From NCBI GenBank assembly GCA_965205915.1, contig OZ242191.1:558001-622000 (forward strand): a stretch of DNA of 64,000 nucleotides, in the 5' to 3' direction. This DNA comes from VXMO01 sp965205915 (GTDB lineage: Bacteria > Chloroflexota > Dehalococcoidia > UBA6926). A program made the translations under genes and the position numbers. Every line of letters starts with the position of its first letter. Positions within the stretch are counted from its first letter, which is position 1. The notes under the pieces were generated by a model. It did no database searches. It was given only the letters and a program-made list of their open reading frames with translations, and was not told the DNA's origin. Of this stretch, positions 16,316-24,997 are shown piece after piece.

Positions 16316-17077
16316 ATGGCGACCATCGAGGCAATACGGACGGAATGGACGGAGGAGCGACTGGCAGAGGTCAGCGCTCAGCTTGAGAACGCCCACCCGA
16401 GCGAGATCATGCGCTGGGCGGTTGACAACTTCTTCCCGGACATCACACTCGCCTGCAGCTTTGGCGGCGTCTCCGGCATGGTTCTCCTGGACATGGCGAT
16501 GAAGGTCAACCCGGATGTCTCCGTCTTCTACGTGGACACAGACTTCCTCTTCCCCGAGACACACAACCTCAAGGACAAGGTTGGGCGTCGTTACGGCATC
16601 CAGCCCATCGGTTTTAAGACGGACGTGACCGTCGCGCAGCAGGCCGCCCTGCACGGGCCGGAGCTCTGGAAGGTTGACCCCGACCTCTGCTGCGAAATCC
16701 GCAAGGTCGCGCCGAATGAGCAGGCGTTGGTCGGACAGAAGGCATGGATCGCCGGCCTCCGCCGCGATCAGGGCGACACCCGCAAGGACGTCGCCATCGT
16801 CGCGTGGGACACCAAGTTCGACCTGATCAAGATCAATCCCTTGGCCAACTGGACGGAGGACGATGTTTGGGACTACATAAACGAGAACAACGTCCCCTAC
16901 AACTCTCTTCACGAGCAGGGCTATCCCAGCATCGGCTGCACGAATTGCACACGCGCCGTTGCGCCCGGTGAGGACCCCCGCGCAGGCCGCTGGTCCGATT
17001 TTGAGGACAAGGTGGAATGCGGAATCCACATCGACCCGGCGACGGGCAAGGTCGTGTCAACGACGGCGGCGAACTAG
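16316..17077 (+). CDS. cysH: Phosphoadenylyl/adenylyl-sulfate reductase, [4Fe-4S] type
   Basis: Reduces activated sulfate (APS or PAPS) to sulfite in assimilatory sulfate reduction. The 253-residue protein carries the iron-sulfur ligands of the APS-reductase subgroup, C125-C126 (DLCCEIRK) and C208/C211 (GCTNCTR), and the catalytic C-terminal cysteine in ECGIH (about C235). The substrate loop SFGGVSG is at about 48-54. Cys pairs of this type usually mark APS reductases, yet an APS kinase gene follows directly, so PAPS may also be used. First gene of the sulfate/siroheme cluster. Confidence 0.93.
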   Translation: MATIEAIRTEWTEERLAEVSAQLENAHPSEIMRWAVDNFFPDITLACSFGGVSGMVLLDMAMKVNPDVSVFYVDTDFLFPETHNLKDKVGRRYGIQPIGFKTDVTVAQQAALHGPELWKVDPDLCCEIRKVAPNEQALVGQKAWIAGLRRDQGDTRKDVAIVAWDTKFDLIKINPLANWTEDDVWDYINENNVPYNSLHEQGYPSIGCTNCTRAVAPGEDPRAGRWSDFEDKVECGIHIDPATGKVVSTTAAN

Positions 17078-17141
17078 CCGGGCGTCCAACCTTACAAAGC
17101 AAGCGAAAAGACGACAGGAAACTCACAGGAGGAATTTGAGA

Positions 17142-17714
17142 GTGACCACCAACCATCAGGGAGTGACAGTTTGGTTTACCGGCCTTTCCGGCGCCGGCAA
17201 GAGCACAATCGCGGAGCGCCTGCTCGCAGTGTTGCGGGATCAGGGCGTCAAGTCTGAGTTGCTCGACGGCGATGTGGTTCGCACGAACCTCAGCAAGGGC
17301 CTCGGTTTCAGCAAGGAAGACCGCGATACGAACATCCGCCGCATCGGATTCGTCAGCGATTTGCTGACCCGCAACGGCGTCGTAAGCCTCGTCTCCGCCA
17401 TCTCCCCCTACCGCGAGGTTCGGGATGAGGTTCGTGAGCAGGTCGGCAGCTTCATTGAAGTCCACGTCCATGCCTCGCTCGACGAGCTTGTGAAGCGGGA
17501 CGTGAAGGGACTCTACGAAAAGGCGCTCAAGGGCGAGATTCAGAACTTCACCGGCGTCTCCGATCCCTACGAGGAGCCTCTGACCCCCGAGGTCTTGGTC
17601 AACACGGAAGTGGAGTCCATCGAGGAGAGCCTCAGCAAGGTTCTGGCGGCCCTGGAGGAGCGCGGCTTCGCGCCCAAGGGCACGGCGAGTGAGTTGGTGG
17701 GGGCGACGACCTAG
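17142..17714 (+). CDS. cysC: Adenylylsulfate (APS) kinase
   Basis: Phosphorylates APS at the 3' position to give PAPS. GTG 17142 is chosen, with AGGAGG eight bases upstream; the open frame further upstream overlaps cysH and is not used. The 190-residue product has Walker A GLSGAGKST at about residues 14-22, the family motif LLDGDVVRTNLSKGLGFSKEDRDTN and SAISPYREVRDEVR. It sits between cysH and sat. Having both a kinase and an Fe-S-type reductase suggests two uses of APS. Confidence 0.95.
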   Translation: MTTNHQGVTVWFTGLSGAGKSTIAERLLAVLRDQGVKSELLDGDVVRTNLSKGLGFSKEDRDTNIRRIGFVSDLLTRNGVVSLVSAISPYREVRDEVREQVGSFIEVHVHASLDELVKRDVKGLYEKALKGEIQNFTGVSDPYEEPLTPEVLVNTEVESIEESLSKVLAALEERGFAPKGTASELVGATT

Positions 17715-17717
17715 AAT

Positions 17718-18926
17718 ATGACAACTTCAACACTTACTCCCCACGAAACCTCTTCCCACGCGGATTTGGAGGAGACCATCGCCCCGCACGGCGGGACGCT
17801 GATCGACCGATTCGCGTCCCCGGATCAGGCAACAGAGATCCGCGAGCGCGCGCCGGAGCTGACCCACATCACGCTGGGACTGCGCGAAACGGCTGACCTG
17901 GACCTCATCGCCGTCGGCGCAATGAGCCCCCTAACAGGGTTCATGAACCAGGCCGACTATGAGCGCACCGTGCATGAGATGCGGCTGGCAAACGGAACGG
18001 TTTGGAGCCTGCCCATCACCCTGTCCGCCCCCACTGATACCGCGAGTGGACTGAAGCAGGGTCAGGAAGTGGTGCTGGTGGATCAAACCGGCAGACATCT
18101 GGGCATCCTGACGGTGGATGAAGTCTACTCCTACGATAAGCAGGTTGAGGCGCAGAATGTTTTCGGCACCACGGAAGAGGCGCACCCGGGCGTCGCGTCC
18201 ATGTATGGCCAGCACGATATGCTAATCGGCGGCTCAGTCACGGTCATCGAGCGCGAGAATCTGGAGCCGGAGCTCCGCCCCTACCGCGAGGACCCGGCGC
18301 AGACCCGCGCAGCGTTCGCAGAGCGACATTGGCGCACGATCGTCGGATTCCAGACCCGTAACCCCGTCCATCGCGCGCATGAGTACATTCAGAAGGCCGC
18401 GCTGGAGATCGTCGATGGCTTGCTACTCCACCCGCTCGTGGGTGAGACCAAGCCGGGCGACATCCCCGCCGATGTGCGGATGCGCTGCTACGAGGCGCTT
18501 CTTGAGGGCTACTACCCGGAGGATCGCGTTCACCTGTCCGTTCTACCGGCTGCCATGCGCTATGCAGGGCCACGCGAGGCCGTATTCCACGCCCTCGTTC
18601 GCAAGAACTACGGCTGCACGCACTTCATCGTCGGTCGTGACCATGCCGGCGTCGGCAATTACTACGGCACATATGAGGCGCAGGACCTGCTCCGCAGCAT
18701 CTCAGCCGCCGATTTGGGCATCACCCCGCTCTACTTCGACCACTCCTTCTACTGCAACCGCTGCGAAGGCATGGCTTCCATGAAGACGTGCCCGCATGGC
18801 CCGGAGGAGCGCGTTTTCCTGAGCGGCACACAGGTGCGCGACATGCTCGCCAACGGTCAGGTTCCGCCGATGGAGTTCACGCGGCCGGAAGTGGCGAAGA
18901 TTTTGATCGAGGCCACACGGAGATAG
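17718..18926 (+). CDS. sat: Sulfate adenylyltransferase (ATP sulfurylase)
   Basis: Makes APS from ATP and sulfate, first step of assimilation. This is the homo-oligomeric Sat/PUA-like type (402 residues), not CysDN. It shows the nucleotide-binding motif QTRNPVHRAHEYIQ, GRDHAGVGNYYG, and near the C terminus the Cys-containing YCNRCEGMAS. The ATG lies three bases after the cysC stop, so the genes are co-transcribed. Acts in the cytoplasm. Confidence 0.96.
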   Translation: MTTSTLTPHETSSHADLEETIAPHGGTLIDRFASPDQATEIRERAPELTHITLGLRETADLDLIAVGAMSPLTGFMNQADYERTVHEMRLANGTVWSLPITLSAPTDTASGLKQGQEVVLVDQTGRHLGILTVDEVYSYDKQVEAQNVFGTTEEAHPGVASMYGQHDMLIGGSVTVIERENLEPELRPYREDPAQTRAAFAERHWRTIVGFQTRNPVHRAHEYIQKAALEIVDGLLLHPLVGETKPGDIPADVRMRCYEALLEGYYPEDRVHLSVLPAAMRYAGPREAVFHALVRKNYGCTHFIVGRDHAGVGNYYGTYEAQDLLRSISAADLGITPLYFDHSFYCNRCEGMASMKTCPHGPEERVFLSGTQVRDMLANGQVPPMEFTRPEVAKILIEATRR

Positions 18927-18946
18927 GCTGCGCAAGAACACGATGG

Positions 18947-18966
18947 ATTCCGGCTTTCGCCGGAAT
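18947..18966. repeat. REP-like palindrome
   Basis: ATTCCGGCTTTCGCCGGAAT followed by GACGG: the GATTCCGG/CCGGAATGACGG variant of the dispersed palindrome, in the sat-sulfite reductase gap. Confidence 0.8.
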
Positions 18967-19026
18967 GACGGGTGGGGGCCGGAATGAGGGGATGTGGCGG
19001 GAATGACGGGGAGAGGCAATCAGGGC

Positions 19027-19055
19027 TTTAGATTCTTCGCTGCGCTCAGAATGAC
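19027..19055. repeat. Second dispersed repeat family (GATTC...GAATGACAG)
   Basis: TTTAGATTCTTCGCTGCGCT followed by CAGAATGACAG. A close copy (TTTAGATTCCTCGGCTGCGC, then TCGGAATGACAG) lies at about 52121-52150. The arms ATTCT/AGAAT are imperfectly complementary. It is distinct from the ATTCCC palindrome but shares the GAATGAC tail. Confidence 0.65.
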
Positions 19056-19134
19056 AGACAGGTGGCGGCGCGGCGATTTGAGTTGCGTGGCTAGCGGGCG
19101 TACCCTGTAGGGGAATAACCGGAGGGAGAATTAA

Positions 19135-20937
19135 GTGAGTACGTCAACAGAGACAGGACGACGTTCCGCCCGACCATCCATCATCCAATACCTGGATGAG
19201 GAGATCGCCGACTACGAAGGAAGAGTCGAACAGTTCCGCGCCGGGGAAATCCCGGAGGATGAGTTCATGTCCTTCCGCCTGCGTCTTGGCGTCTATGGAC
19301 AGCGGCAACCGGATTCCCAGATGTTCCGCATTAAGATCCCCGGTGGACTTGTCCACGCGGATCAGTGGGACGCCATCGGCGAGATCGCGGAGCGCTGGGC
19401 GCCCCTGCGCAAGGGCCACATCACGACGCGCGAGAACATCCAACTCCACCACCTCAAGCTGGAGGACGCGGCGCTGGCCATGCACCTCCTGCAGAGCGTG
19501 GGACTTAGCACCAAGGAGGCCTGCGGCAACTCCGTCCGTAACATCACGGCGTGCCCCATGGCCGGTATCGATCCCAAACAGGCATTTGACATCCTGCCCT
19601 ACATGGGCGCGTTCGCGCGCAATTTCGTGCGGCGTGATTTCACATTCCACATGCCGCGCAAGGTCAAGCCCGCGTTCTCATGCGGCGACCATGATTGCGC
19701 GACGGTTCCGATGCACGACCTCGGCTACGTCGCTCGCGTCCGCGAAATAGACGGTGAGCAGGTCAAGGGATTCAAGATCACCGTCGGCGGCGGCACATCC
19801 ATTCAACCGCTTCTGGCCGAGACGATCTATGAGTTCGTGCCCGTCGATGACTTCCTCCGCGTCTCGGAGGCCATGCTGCGCGTGTTCAACCGCACGGCGT
19901 GGCTGCGCCGCAACAAGATGAAGGCCCGCATCAAGGTCCTCATTCACACCGAGGGCATCGATTCCTTCCGCCAGCAGGTCGAAGAAGAGTTGCAGCAGGA
20001 CTGGGCGCAGGACTACGAGAACAAGGACTACCTGCTTTTCCACGACGACGAAGCGGCAGACATTCCCGCGTTGCCGACCGTCGTTGAAGGGCGCGGCACG
20101 GATGATGCCGCATTCCAAGCATGGCGTGAGAGTAACGTCATCCCGCAGGAAGCGGACGGCTACAGCTTCGTCGGCATCACCGTCACACGCGGCGATCTCT
20201 CACCGGAGCAATTCCGCGGCGTCTCCGAAATCTCCCGAAACTTCGGCAGCTACCGCATCCGCACGACGCCGGAGCAGAACCTGATGCTCCGCTGGGTGCC
20301 CAACGCCCTGCTCTACGATGTGTACCAGGCGCTGCAGGCGATTGATCTCGCCGAGGGCGGCATAAACCAGATCACCGACGTCACGTCCTGCCCCGGCACG
20401 GACACTTGCAAGCTCGGCATCACATCTTCGATGGGCCTGAACAAGGCCGTCGCCGACGCGGTGCGCAGCCCGAACGGCCACACGAGCCTGCTGGAAGACC
20501 CGCTCATCAAGCAGATGCACATCAAGATGAGCGGCTGCCCGAACGGCTGCGGACGCCACCACGTCTCTGATATCGGCTTCCACGGCGCATTCATCAAGGG
20601 GCCCGGCGGCGGGCAGATTCCGGCCTATGAGGTTTTCCTGGGCGGCAGCCATGAGAACGCAGACGTGCGCTTTGGCGTGCGACCGCGCGGAAAGATTCCC
20701 GCCAAGCGCGTCACGGAGGCCGTGTTCAGCCTGTTGCGCTACTACAAGGACAACCGTGAGGATAACGAGATCTTCAAGGACTTCGCGCACCGGCTGGGAC
20801 GCGAGCCGTTCGAGGACGTCATCAAGCCGTTCGCGGACGTTGGCCCGCTCAACAAGGCCAACCTCGATAACTACATCGACTACGACAAGACGGTGCTATA
20901 CGTCATGGAGCGCGGCGAGGGCGAGTGCGCGACCTAG
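19135..20937 (+). CDS. Assimilatory nitrite/sulfite reductase (siroheme, [4Fe-4S])
   Basis: A 600-residue haemoprotein-type reductase, probably ferredoxin-dependent, giving sulfide from sulfite. It has the duplicated ferrodoxin-like and siroheme half-domains; the cluster/siroheme ligands are in TSCPGTDTCKLG and MSGCPNGCGRHH (CxxxxxC and CxxxC). The GTG start has GGAGGG upstream. Context with sat, cysC and cysH and siroheme genes favours sulfite over nitrite as substrate. No flavoprotein subunit is encoded nearby. Confidence 0.92.
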   Translation: MSTSTETGRRSARPSIIQYLDEEIADYEGRVEQFRAGEIPEDEFMSFRLRLGVYGQRQPDSQMFRIKIPGGLVHADQWDAIGEIAERWAPLRKGHITTRENIQLHHLKLEDAALAMHLLQSVGLSTKEACGNSVRNITACPMAGIDPKQAFDILPYMGAFARNFVRRDFTFHMPRKVKPAFSCGDHDCATVPMHDLGYVARVREIDGEQVKGFKITVGGGTSIQPLLAETIYEFVPVDDFLRVSEAMLRVFNRTAWLRRNKMKARIKVLIHTEGIDSFRQQVEEELQQDWAQDYENKDYLLFHDDEAADIPALPTVVEGRGTDDAAFQAWRESNVIPQEADGYSFVGITVTRGDLSPEQFRGVSEISRNFGSYRIRTTPEQNLMLRWVPNALLYDVYQALQAIDLAEGGINQITDVTSCPGTDTCKLGITSSMGLNKAVADAVRSPNGHTSLLEDPLIKQMHIKMSGCPNGCGRHHVSDIGFHGAFIKGPGGGQIPAYEVFLGGSHENADVRFGVRPRGKIPAKRVTEAVFSLLRYYKDNREDNEIFKDFAHRLGREPFEDVIKPFADVGPLNKANLDNYIDYDKTVLYVMERGEGECAT

Positions 20938-20992
20938 AGTCGCGCGGTCCGGCGGCCCTGCACTAGCCATCGCCTGAGAAAGCGGAGCAAAC

Positions 20993-21856
20993 GTGGCTGA
21001 CCTTGGAGGACGGCGCATCGTTGTCCTTGAGGCGCGTATGCCCTCAGAACTTGCCAACCTCGTCACGCGTCACGGCGGCGAGGCAATAAGCGCCCCTGCC
21101 CTGCGCGAAGCGCCCCTGCCCATGCGGCAGGACGTTCAGGACGTCATCGCAGGCATATGCAGCCACGATATTGCCGCAGCCGTTTTCCTCACGGGCGTCG
21201 GCGCGCGCGCCCTGATCAACGCCGCCGACGAGCTTGGCCGCAAAGACGAGTTTCTTGACGCTCTGCGCGAGACGACTGTCATTTGCCGCGGCCCAAAGCC
21301 TGTCGCGGTGCTCAAGCCTCTCAACGTTCCGATAGCGCTCGTCGCTCCGACTCCATACACATCAGAAGATGTTGTCACGGCGCTAAAGGCATCGGATATC
21401 GAAGTGAACGGCAAACGCGTCTTGCTACAGCACTACGGCGAGGTGAACGCGTGGCTGCGCGGCGAGCTTGTCGCGCTTGGAGCGGACGTTCTCGAAGTGT
21501 CGCTCTATTCATGGCAGCTGCCGGAAGACACGCGCCCCGTCGTCGACGCAATCGGGTTGATGCTCGCACAGGACGTGGACGCCCTCATGCTGACCACGCA
21601 ATCGCAGGCTCACAACCTCTTCCGCATCGCGGAGCAGGTGGGCCTTGCAGATGAGCTTCGTGAGGCGCTGTCATCGGGAGTCGTCGTCGCGTCCGTGGGG
21701 CCGGTCTGCACGAGGGCGCTGCGTGATCACGGCGTTGAGCCTCACGTGGAGCCGGTCAACCCCAAGATGGGCCCGCTGGTGCTCGCCTTGGCGGACTATT
21801 TCGCTAACGATAACGAACCCCAACAGGCGTCCGTGGCAGCCGCCACAGGGCCCTAG
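20993..21856 (+). CDS. hemD: Uroporphyrinogen-III synthase family protein
   Basis: Expected to close hydroxymethylbilane into uroporphyrinogen III for siroheme synthesis. The 287-residue sequence has the two-lobed HemD pattern: RRIVVLEARMPSELANLVTRHGGEAISAPALRE at the start, FLTGVGARALINAAD, then VLLQHYGE and the C-terminal VVASVGPVCTRALRDHGVEPHVEP. HemD is poorly conserved, so function rests on fold and location. A second HemD domain is fused to CobA two genes downstream, so one copy may be redundant or specialised. Confidence 0.85.
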   Translation: MADLGGRRIVVLEARMPSELANLVTRHGGEAISAPALREAPLPMRQDVQDVIAGICSHDIAAAVFLTGVGARALINAADELGRKDEFLDALRETTVICRGPKPVAVLKPLNVPIALVAPTPYTSEDVVTALKASDIEVNGKRVLLQHYGEVNAWLRGELVALGADVLEVSLYSWQLPEDTRPVVDAIGLMLAQDVDALMLTTQSQAHNLFRIAEQVGLADELREALSSGVVVASVGPVCTRALRDHGVEPHVEPVNPKMGPLVLALADYFANDNEPQQASVAAATGP

Positions 21857-21888
21857 GCGGCCCCGGGCTGCCAGCGAGAGGCGCCGCA

Positions 21889-22530
21889 ATGGGCTACTTT
21901 CCCGTCTACCTTGACCTTAGAGGGCGACGCTGTGTCGTTATTGGCGAGGATAATGAGGCGCAGCTGAAGACCGGCGCGCTCGTTGAGGCAGGCGCGGAGG
22001 TCACGGTTATCTGCCCGGAGGATCGCCCCCGTTTCACCGAGATGGCGCAGCAGGGCGATATAACTCTCCACAATCGCCACTATCAGCCCGGCGACTTGAT
22101 CGGCGCGTTCCTGGCAATCTCCGCCACCACGCATGACCGCCCGCTCAGCGAGGCAATCCACGAGGAGGCGGAGCGGGAGAAGTGCCTGCTGAACGTCGTG
22201 GATATCACCGACCTCTGCATGTGGATCTACCCTGCCCTCGTCCGGCGCGGCGACGCGACTGTCGCCATATCCACGAATGGCCGCAGCCCCGCGATGGCGT
22301 CATTCCTGCGTAGGGAGATCGATAGCGCGCTGCCGGACGGATACGGAATGCTGCTTGATGTGCTGGCCGACATACGCGACGAATTGCGCCGCGATGAGCG
22401 GATGCCGCGCGGCGCGCGCTGGCAGGACGCGCTCAATGACGATGCTACCCGCTCGCTGATCGTGGCCGGAGACGAGGCGGCTTTGCGGGCGCGGCTTATC
22501 GCGATTCTGACGGGCGACAGCGGTGGCTGA
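21889..22530 (+). CDS. Precorrin-2 dehydrogenase / sirohydrochlorin ferrochelatase (Met8/CysG-N like)
   Basis: Converts precorrin-2 to sirohydrochlorin with NAD+ and may insert Fe2+ to give siroheme. Family features are YFPVYLDLRGRRCVVIG at the N terminus, LNVVDITDLCMWIYPALVRRGDATVAISTNGRSPAMASFLRREI in the middle and a helical C-terminal domain. Odd: the usual glycine-rich GGGxVA nucleotide motif is GEDNEAQLKT here, so NAD binding may be altered. Its end overlaps the start of the cobA-hemD gene by eight bases. Confidence 0.88.
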   Translation: MGYFPVYLDLRGRRCVVIGEDNEAQLKTGALVEAGAEVTVICPEDRPRFTEMAQQGDITLHNRHYQPGDLIGAFLAISATTHDRPLSEAIHEEAEREKCLLNVVDITDLCMWIYPALVRRGDATVAISTNGRSPAMASFLRREIDSALPDGYGMLLDVLADIRDELRRDERMPRGARWQDALNDDATRSLIVAGDEAALRARLIAILTGDSGG

Positions 22531-24025
22531 GGGCGGCATTGTCCACCTTGTTGGCGCGGGGCCCGGCGATCCCGGCCTGATCACCGTCCGGGGCGCGCGA
22601 TTGCTCCGTCGCGCCGATGTCATTGTCTTTGACAGGCTGGTCAATCCCTCTCTGTTGGCTGAGGCGCGGCCCGGCGCTGAGCTTGTCGATGTTGGCAAGC
22701 ATCCTTCTCGCGGAGGCGAGCATCTGCAAAAGGAGATCAATGAGCTGCTGATTGCGCGGGCGCGTGGTGGGAAGCGCGTTGTCCGGCTCAAGGGCGGCGA
22801 CCCGTTTTTGTTCGGGCGCGGCGGTGAAGAGGCCGCGGCGCTCGCGGAAGCAGGCATCGCTTTTGACGTGGTGCCGGGCGTCACGTCCGCTCTTGCGGGG
22901 CCTGCGTATGCGGGTATTCCGGCGACGGATAGAAACCTTGCATCTGCGGTTCGCATCCTGACCGGACAGGGCGCGGGGGGCAATGAGTCTGCCAGAGGCC
23001 CTGACCACGAAACAGCGATCGTGCTGATGGGCGTCAGGACGCTTGGAAACGTCGTTGAGTCCTTACGCTCGGACGGCTGGGCGGACGATACTCCCACTGC
23101 CCTAATCGAACAGGCCACAACGTCGCGCCAACGCACAACCGTCGCCACGCTCGGGACGATTGTGGACAGGGCGGCAGAAGTCGGTGTCCGCGCGCCTGCC
23201 GTCCTGGTGTGCGGACATGTCGTCAGCCTTCGCGACGACATCGCATGGCTGGAGCGGCGGCCGCTGTTCGGCAAGCGAGTCATGGTGCTGCGCGACGAGG
23301 CCCGCGCCACCGAACTGATCACGCTGCTGGACGACGCGGGCGCAGAGGTTGTCCACGTTCCCGCCGTCGCCTTTGAGGGGCCGGAGGATTGGGCGCATGT
23401 GGACGCAGTCCTCAACGACCTGTCCCGCTACCGATTCATCGCGTTCACTAGCGTCAACGGCGTTGATTATTTCATGGAGCATCTCCTGCAAACGGGGCGG
23501 GATGCTCGCGCGCTGGCGGCTGCTCGGCTTGCGGCTATCGGCCCGGCCACGGCAGCGGCGCTGAATCACCACGGCCTGAGAGCGGACATCGTGCCGGATC
23601 GTTTCAATACGGGCACTCTGGCTGAGGCCGTGGCTGTGGAATCCGGGAAGGGCGACGGCGTGCTGTTGCCACGCGGCAACCTTGCGGACGATGCCCTGCC
23701 CCAAGCTCTGAGTGAGCGCGGCCTTGCCCCAACGCCGGTCATCGTCTACAGAACGCTGCCGGGGTCTGCGCTGGCAGAGCGTGCGCGCGCGGCCATCGAG
23801 CGCGGCATCGACGCCATCATTCTCACCAGCCCATCAACCGCCCGCAACCTGGTTGAGGCGCTTGGCGAGAACGCCTCCCCGCTGGCCTCCATCCCCTTCA
23901 TCTCCGCCGGCCCAACAACATCACGCGGCGCGGAAGAAATTGGACTGACGGTCGCCGTTGAAGCTACTGAGCACACAGCCTCCGGCATCGTTAACGCGGC
24001 GCTCGCCTGGGCGCGAGGCAGCTGA
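22523..24025 (+). CDS. cobA-hemD: Uroporphyrinogen-III C-methyltransferase / uroporphyrinogen-III synthase fusion
   Basis: A two-domain, 500-residue protein. Residues about 1-250 are the SAM-dependent CobA/SUMT domain (VHLVGAGPGDPGLITVRGARLLRRADVIVFDRLV; RLKGGDPFLFGRGGEE; VVPGVTSAL), which makes precorrin-2. Residues about 255-500 are a HemD domain (RPLFGKRVMVLRDEARATELITLL; FTSVNGVDYF; SPSTARNLVEAL; FISAGPTTSRGAEEIGL). GTG 22523 overlaps the upstream gene, and the stop overlaps the hemC ATG (TGATG). Firm call; it routes tetrapyrrole to siroheme (and possibly B12). Confidence 0.95.
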   Translation: MAEGGIVHLVGAGPGDPGLITVRGARLLRRADVIVFDRLVNPSLLAEARPGAELVDVGKHPSRGGEHLQKEINELLIARARGGKRVVRLKGGDPFLFGRGGEEAAALAEAGIAFDVVPGVTSALAGPAYAGIPATDRNLASAVRILTGQGAGGNESARGPDHETAIVLMGVRTLGNVVESLRSDGWADDTPTALIEQATTSRQRTTVATLGTIVDRAAEVGVRAPAVLVCGHVVSLRDDIAWLERRPLFGKRVMVLRDEARATELITLLDDAGAEVVHVPAVAFEGPEDWAHVDAVLNDLSRYRFIAFTSVNGVDYFMEHLLQTGRDARALAAARLAAIGPATAAALNHHGLRADIVPDRFNTGTLAEAVAVESGKGDGVLLPRGNLADDALPQALSERGLAPTPVIVYRTLPGSALAERARAAIERGIDAIILTSPSTARNLVEALGENASPLASIPFISAGPTTSRGAEEIGLTVAVEATEHTASGIVNAALAWARGS

Positions 24026-24990
24026 TGACCACGCAGGAGGATCGTCGCACGTTACGTGTTGGCACGCGGACCAGCCGGCTCGCGCGAATCCAGACCCACC
24101 TGTTCATTCAAGCCGCGCTGGCCAAGCGACCCGATCTTGAGTTTGAGATCGTCGGAATCGAGACAGCCGCGGAGCGCCGCCCGAATACGCCGATTCCGGA
24201 CCTGGGTCAGGGTGTGTTCGTCAAGGAGATTCAGATCGCGCTGGCCAATAGCGAGATCGATTTTGCCGTCCACAGCCTCAAGGACCTGCCCACACGCCTA
24301 CCGCCGGGCCACACGCTTGCCGCCGTCATGCCGCGCAACGATCCCCGCGACGTTCTGGTTTCGAGAGATGGACAGGGGCTCAACGAGCTACCCCCGGGCG
24401 CGCGTGTCGGAACTGGCAGCGTCCGCCGCGCCGCCCAGGTCCTCGCGCGACGGCCCGATCTCGAAATCGTGCTCCTGCGGGGCAACGTGGACACCCGCGT
24501 GCGCAAGGTGACGGGCGAAGGTCGGGACATCGAGGCGGAGGCGGCCGTGCTCGCCGCTGTCGGCCTGCAGCGACTCGGGATGGAGCGCGTCATCACGGAA
24601 TACCTGGAGCCGGATGTGATGTTACCCGCCGTCGGACAGGGTTCCATTGGCATCGAGTGTCTTGAGAGCAACACCGAAGCATGTGTAGTCGCCGCTCTAA
24701 CGGAGGACGCCCCCAACCGGACAGTGGCAGACGCCGAACGCGCATTCCTGGCAGCGGTCGGCGGATTCTGCCGTACTCCGCTTGCCTCCTACGCCACCGT
24801 CGATGGCGACACACTTTCAGTGGAGGCAATGGCCGCCACGCCGGACGGCACAGTCGTGTTGCGCGAATCCCTTACTACCGGATTGACGACATCGTCAGCG
24901 GAGATTGGAAAACGGCTGCTCAATGCGCTCTTTGCGCGCGGGGCGGGTGATTTCATCATCCTTGACGACGAGCCTGCAGACGACGATTAG
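24025..24990 (+). CDS. hemC: Hydroxymethylbilane synthase (porphobilinogen deaminase)
   Basis: Polymerises four porphobilinogens to hydroxymethylbilane. The 321-residue sequence has RVGTRTSRLARIQ, the catalytic region VHSLKDLPT (Asp at about 87), TGSVRRAAQ and RGNVDTRVRK. The dipyrromethane-anchoring Cys is about C249 in VGGFCRTPL; most homologues read GGC, so one residue is inserted before the Cys. Co-transcribed with cobA-hemD. It converges with the methyltransferase gene, seven bp apart. Confidence 0.95.
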   Translation: MTTQEDRRTLRVGTRTSRLARIQTHLFIQAALAKRPDLEFEIVGIETAAERRPNTPIPDLGQGVFVKEIQIALANSEIDFAVHSLKDLPTRLPPGHTLAAVMPRNDPRDVLVSRDGQGLNELPPGARVGTGSVRRAAQVLARRPDLEIVLLRGNVDTRVRKVTGEGRDIEAEAAVLAAVGLQRLGMERVITEYLEPDVMLPAVGQGSIGIECLESNTEACVVAALTEDAPNRTVADAERAFLAAVGGFCRTPLASYATVDGDTLSVEAMAATPDGTVVLRESLTTGLTTSSAEIGKRLLNALFARGAGDFIILDDEPADDD

Positions 24991-24997
24991 CGTCAGC

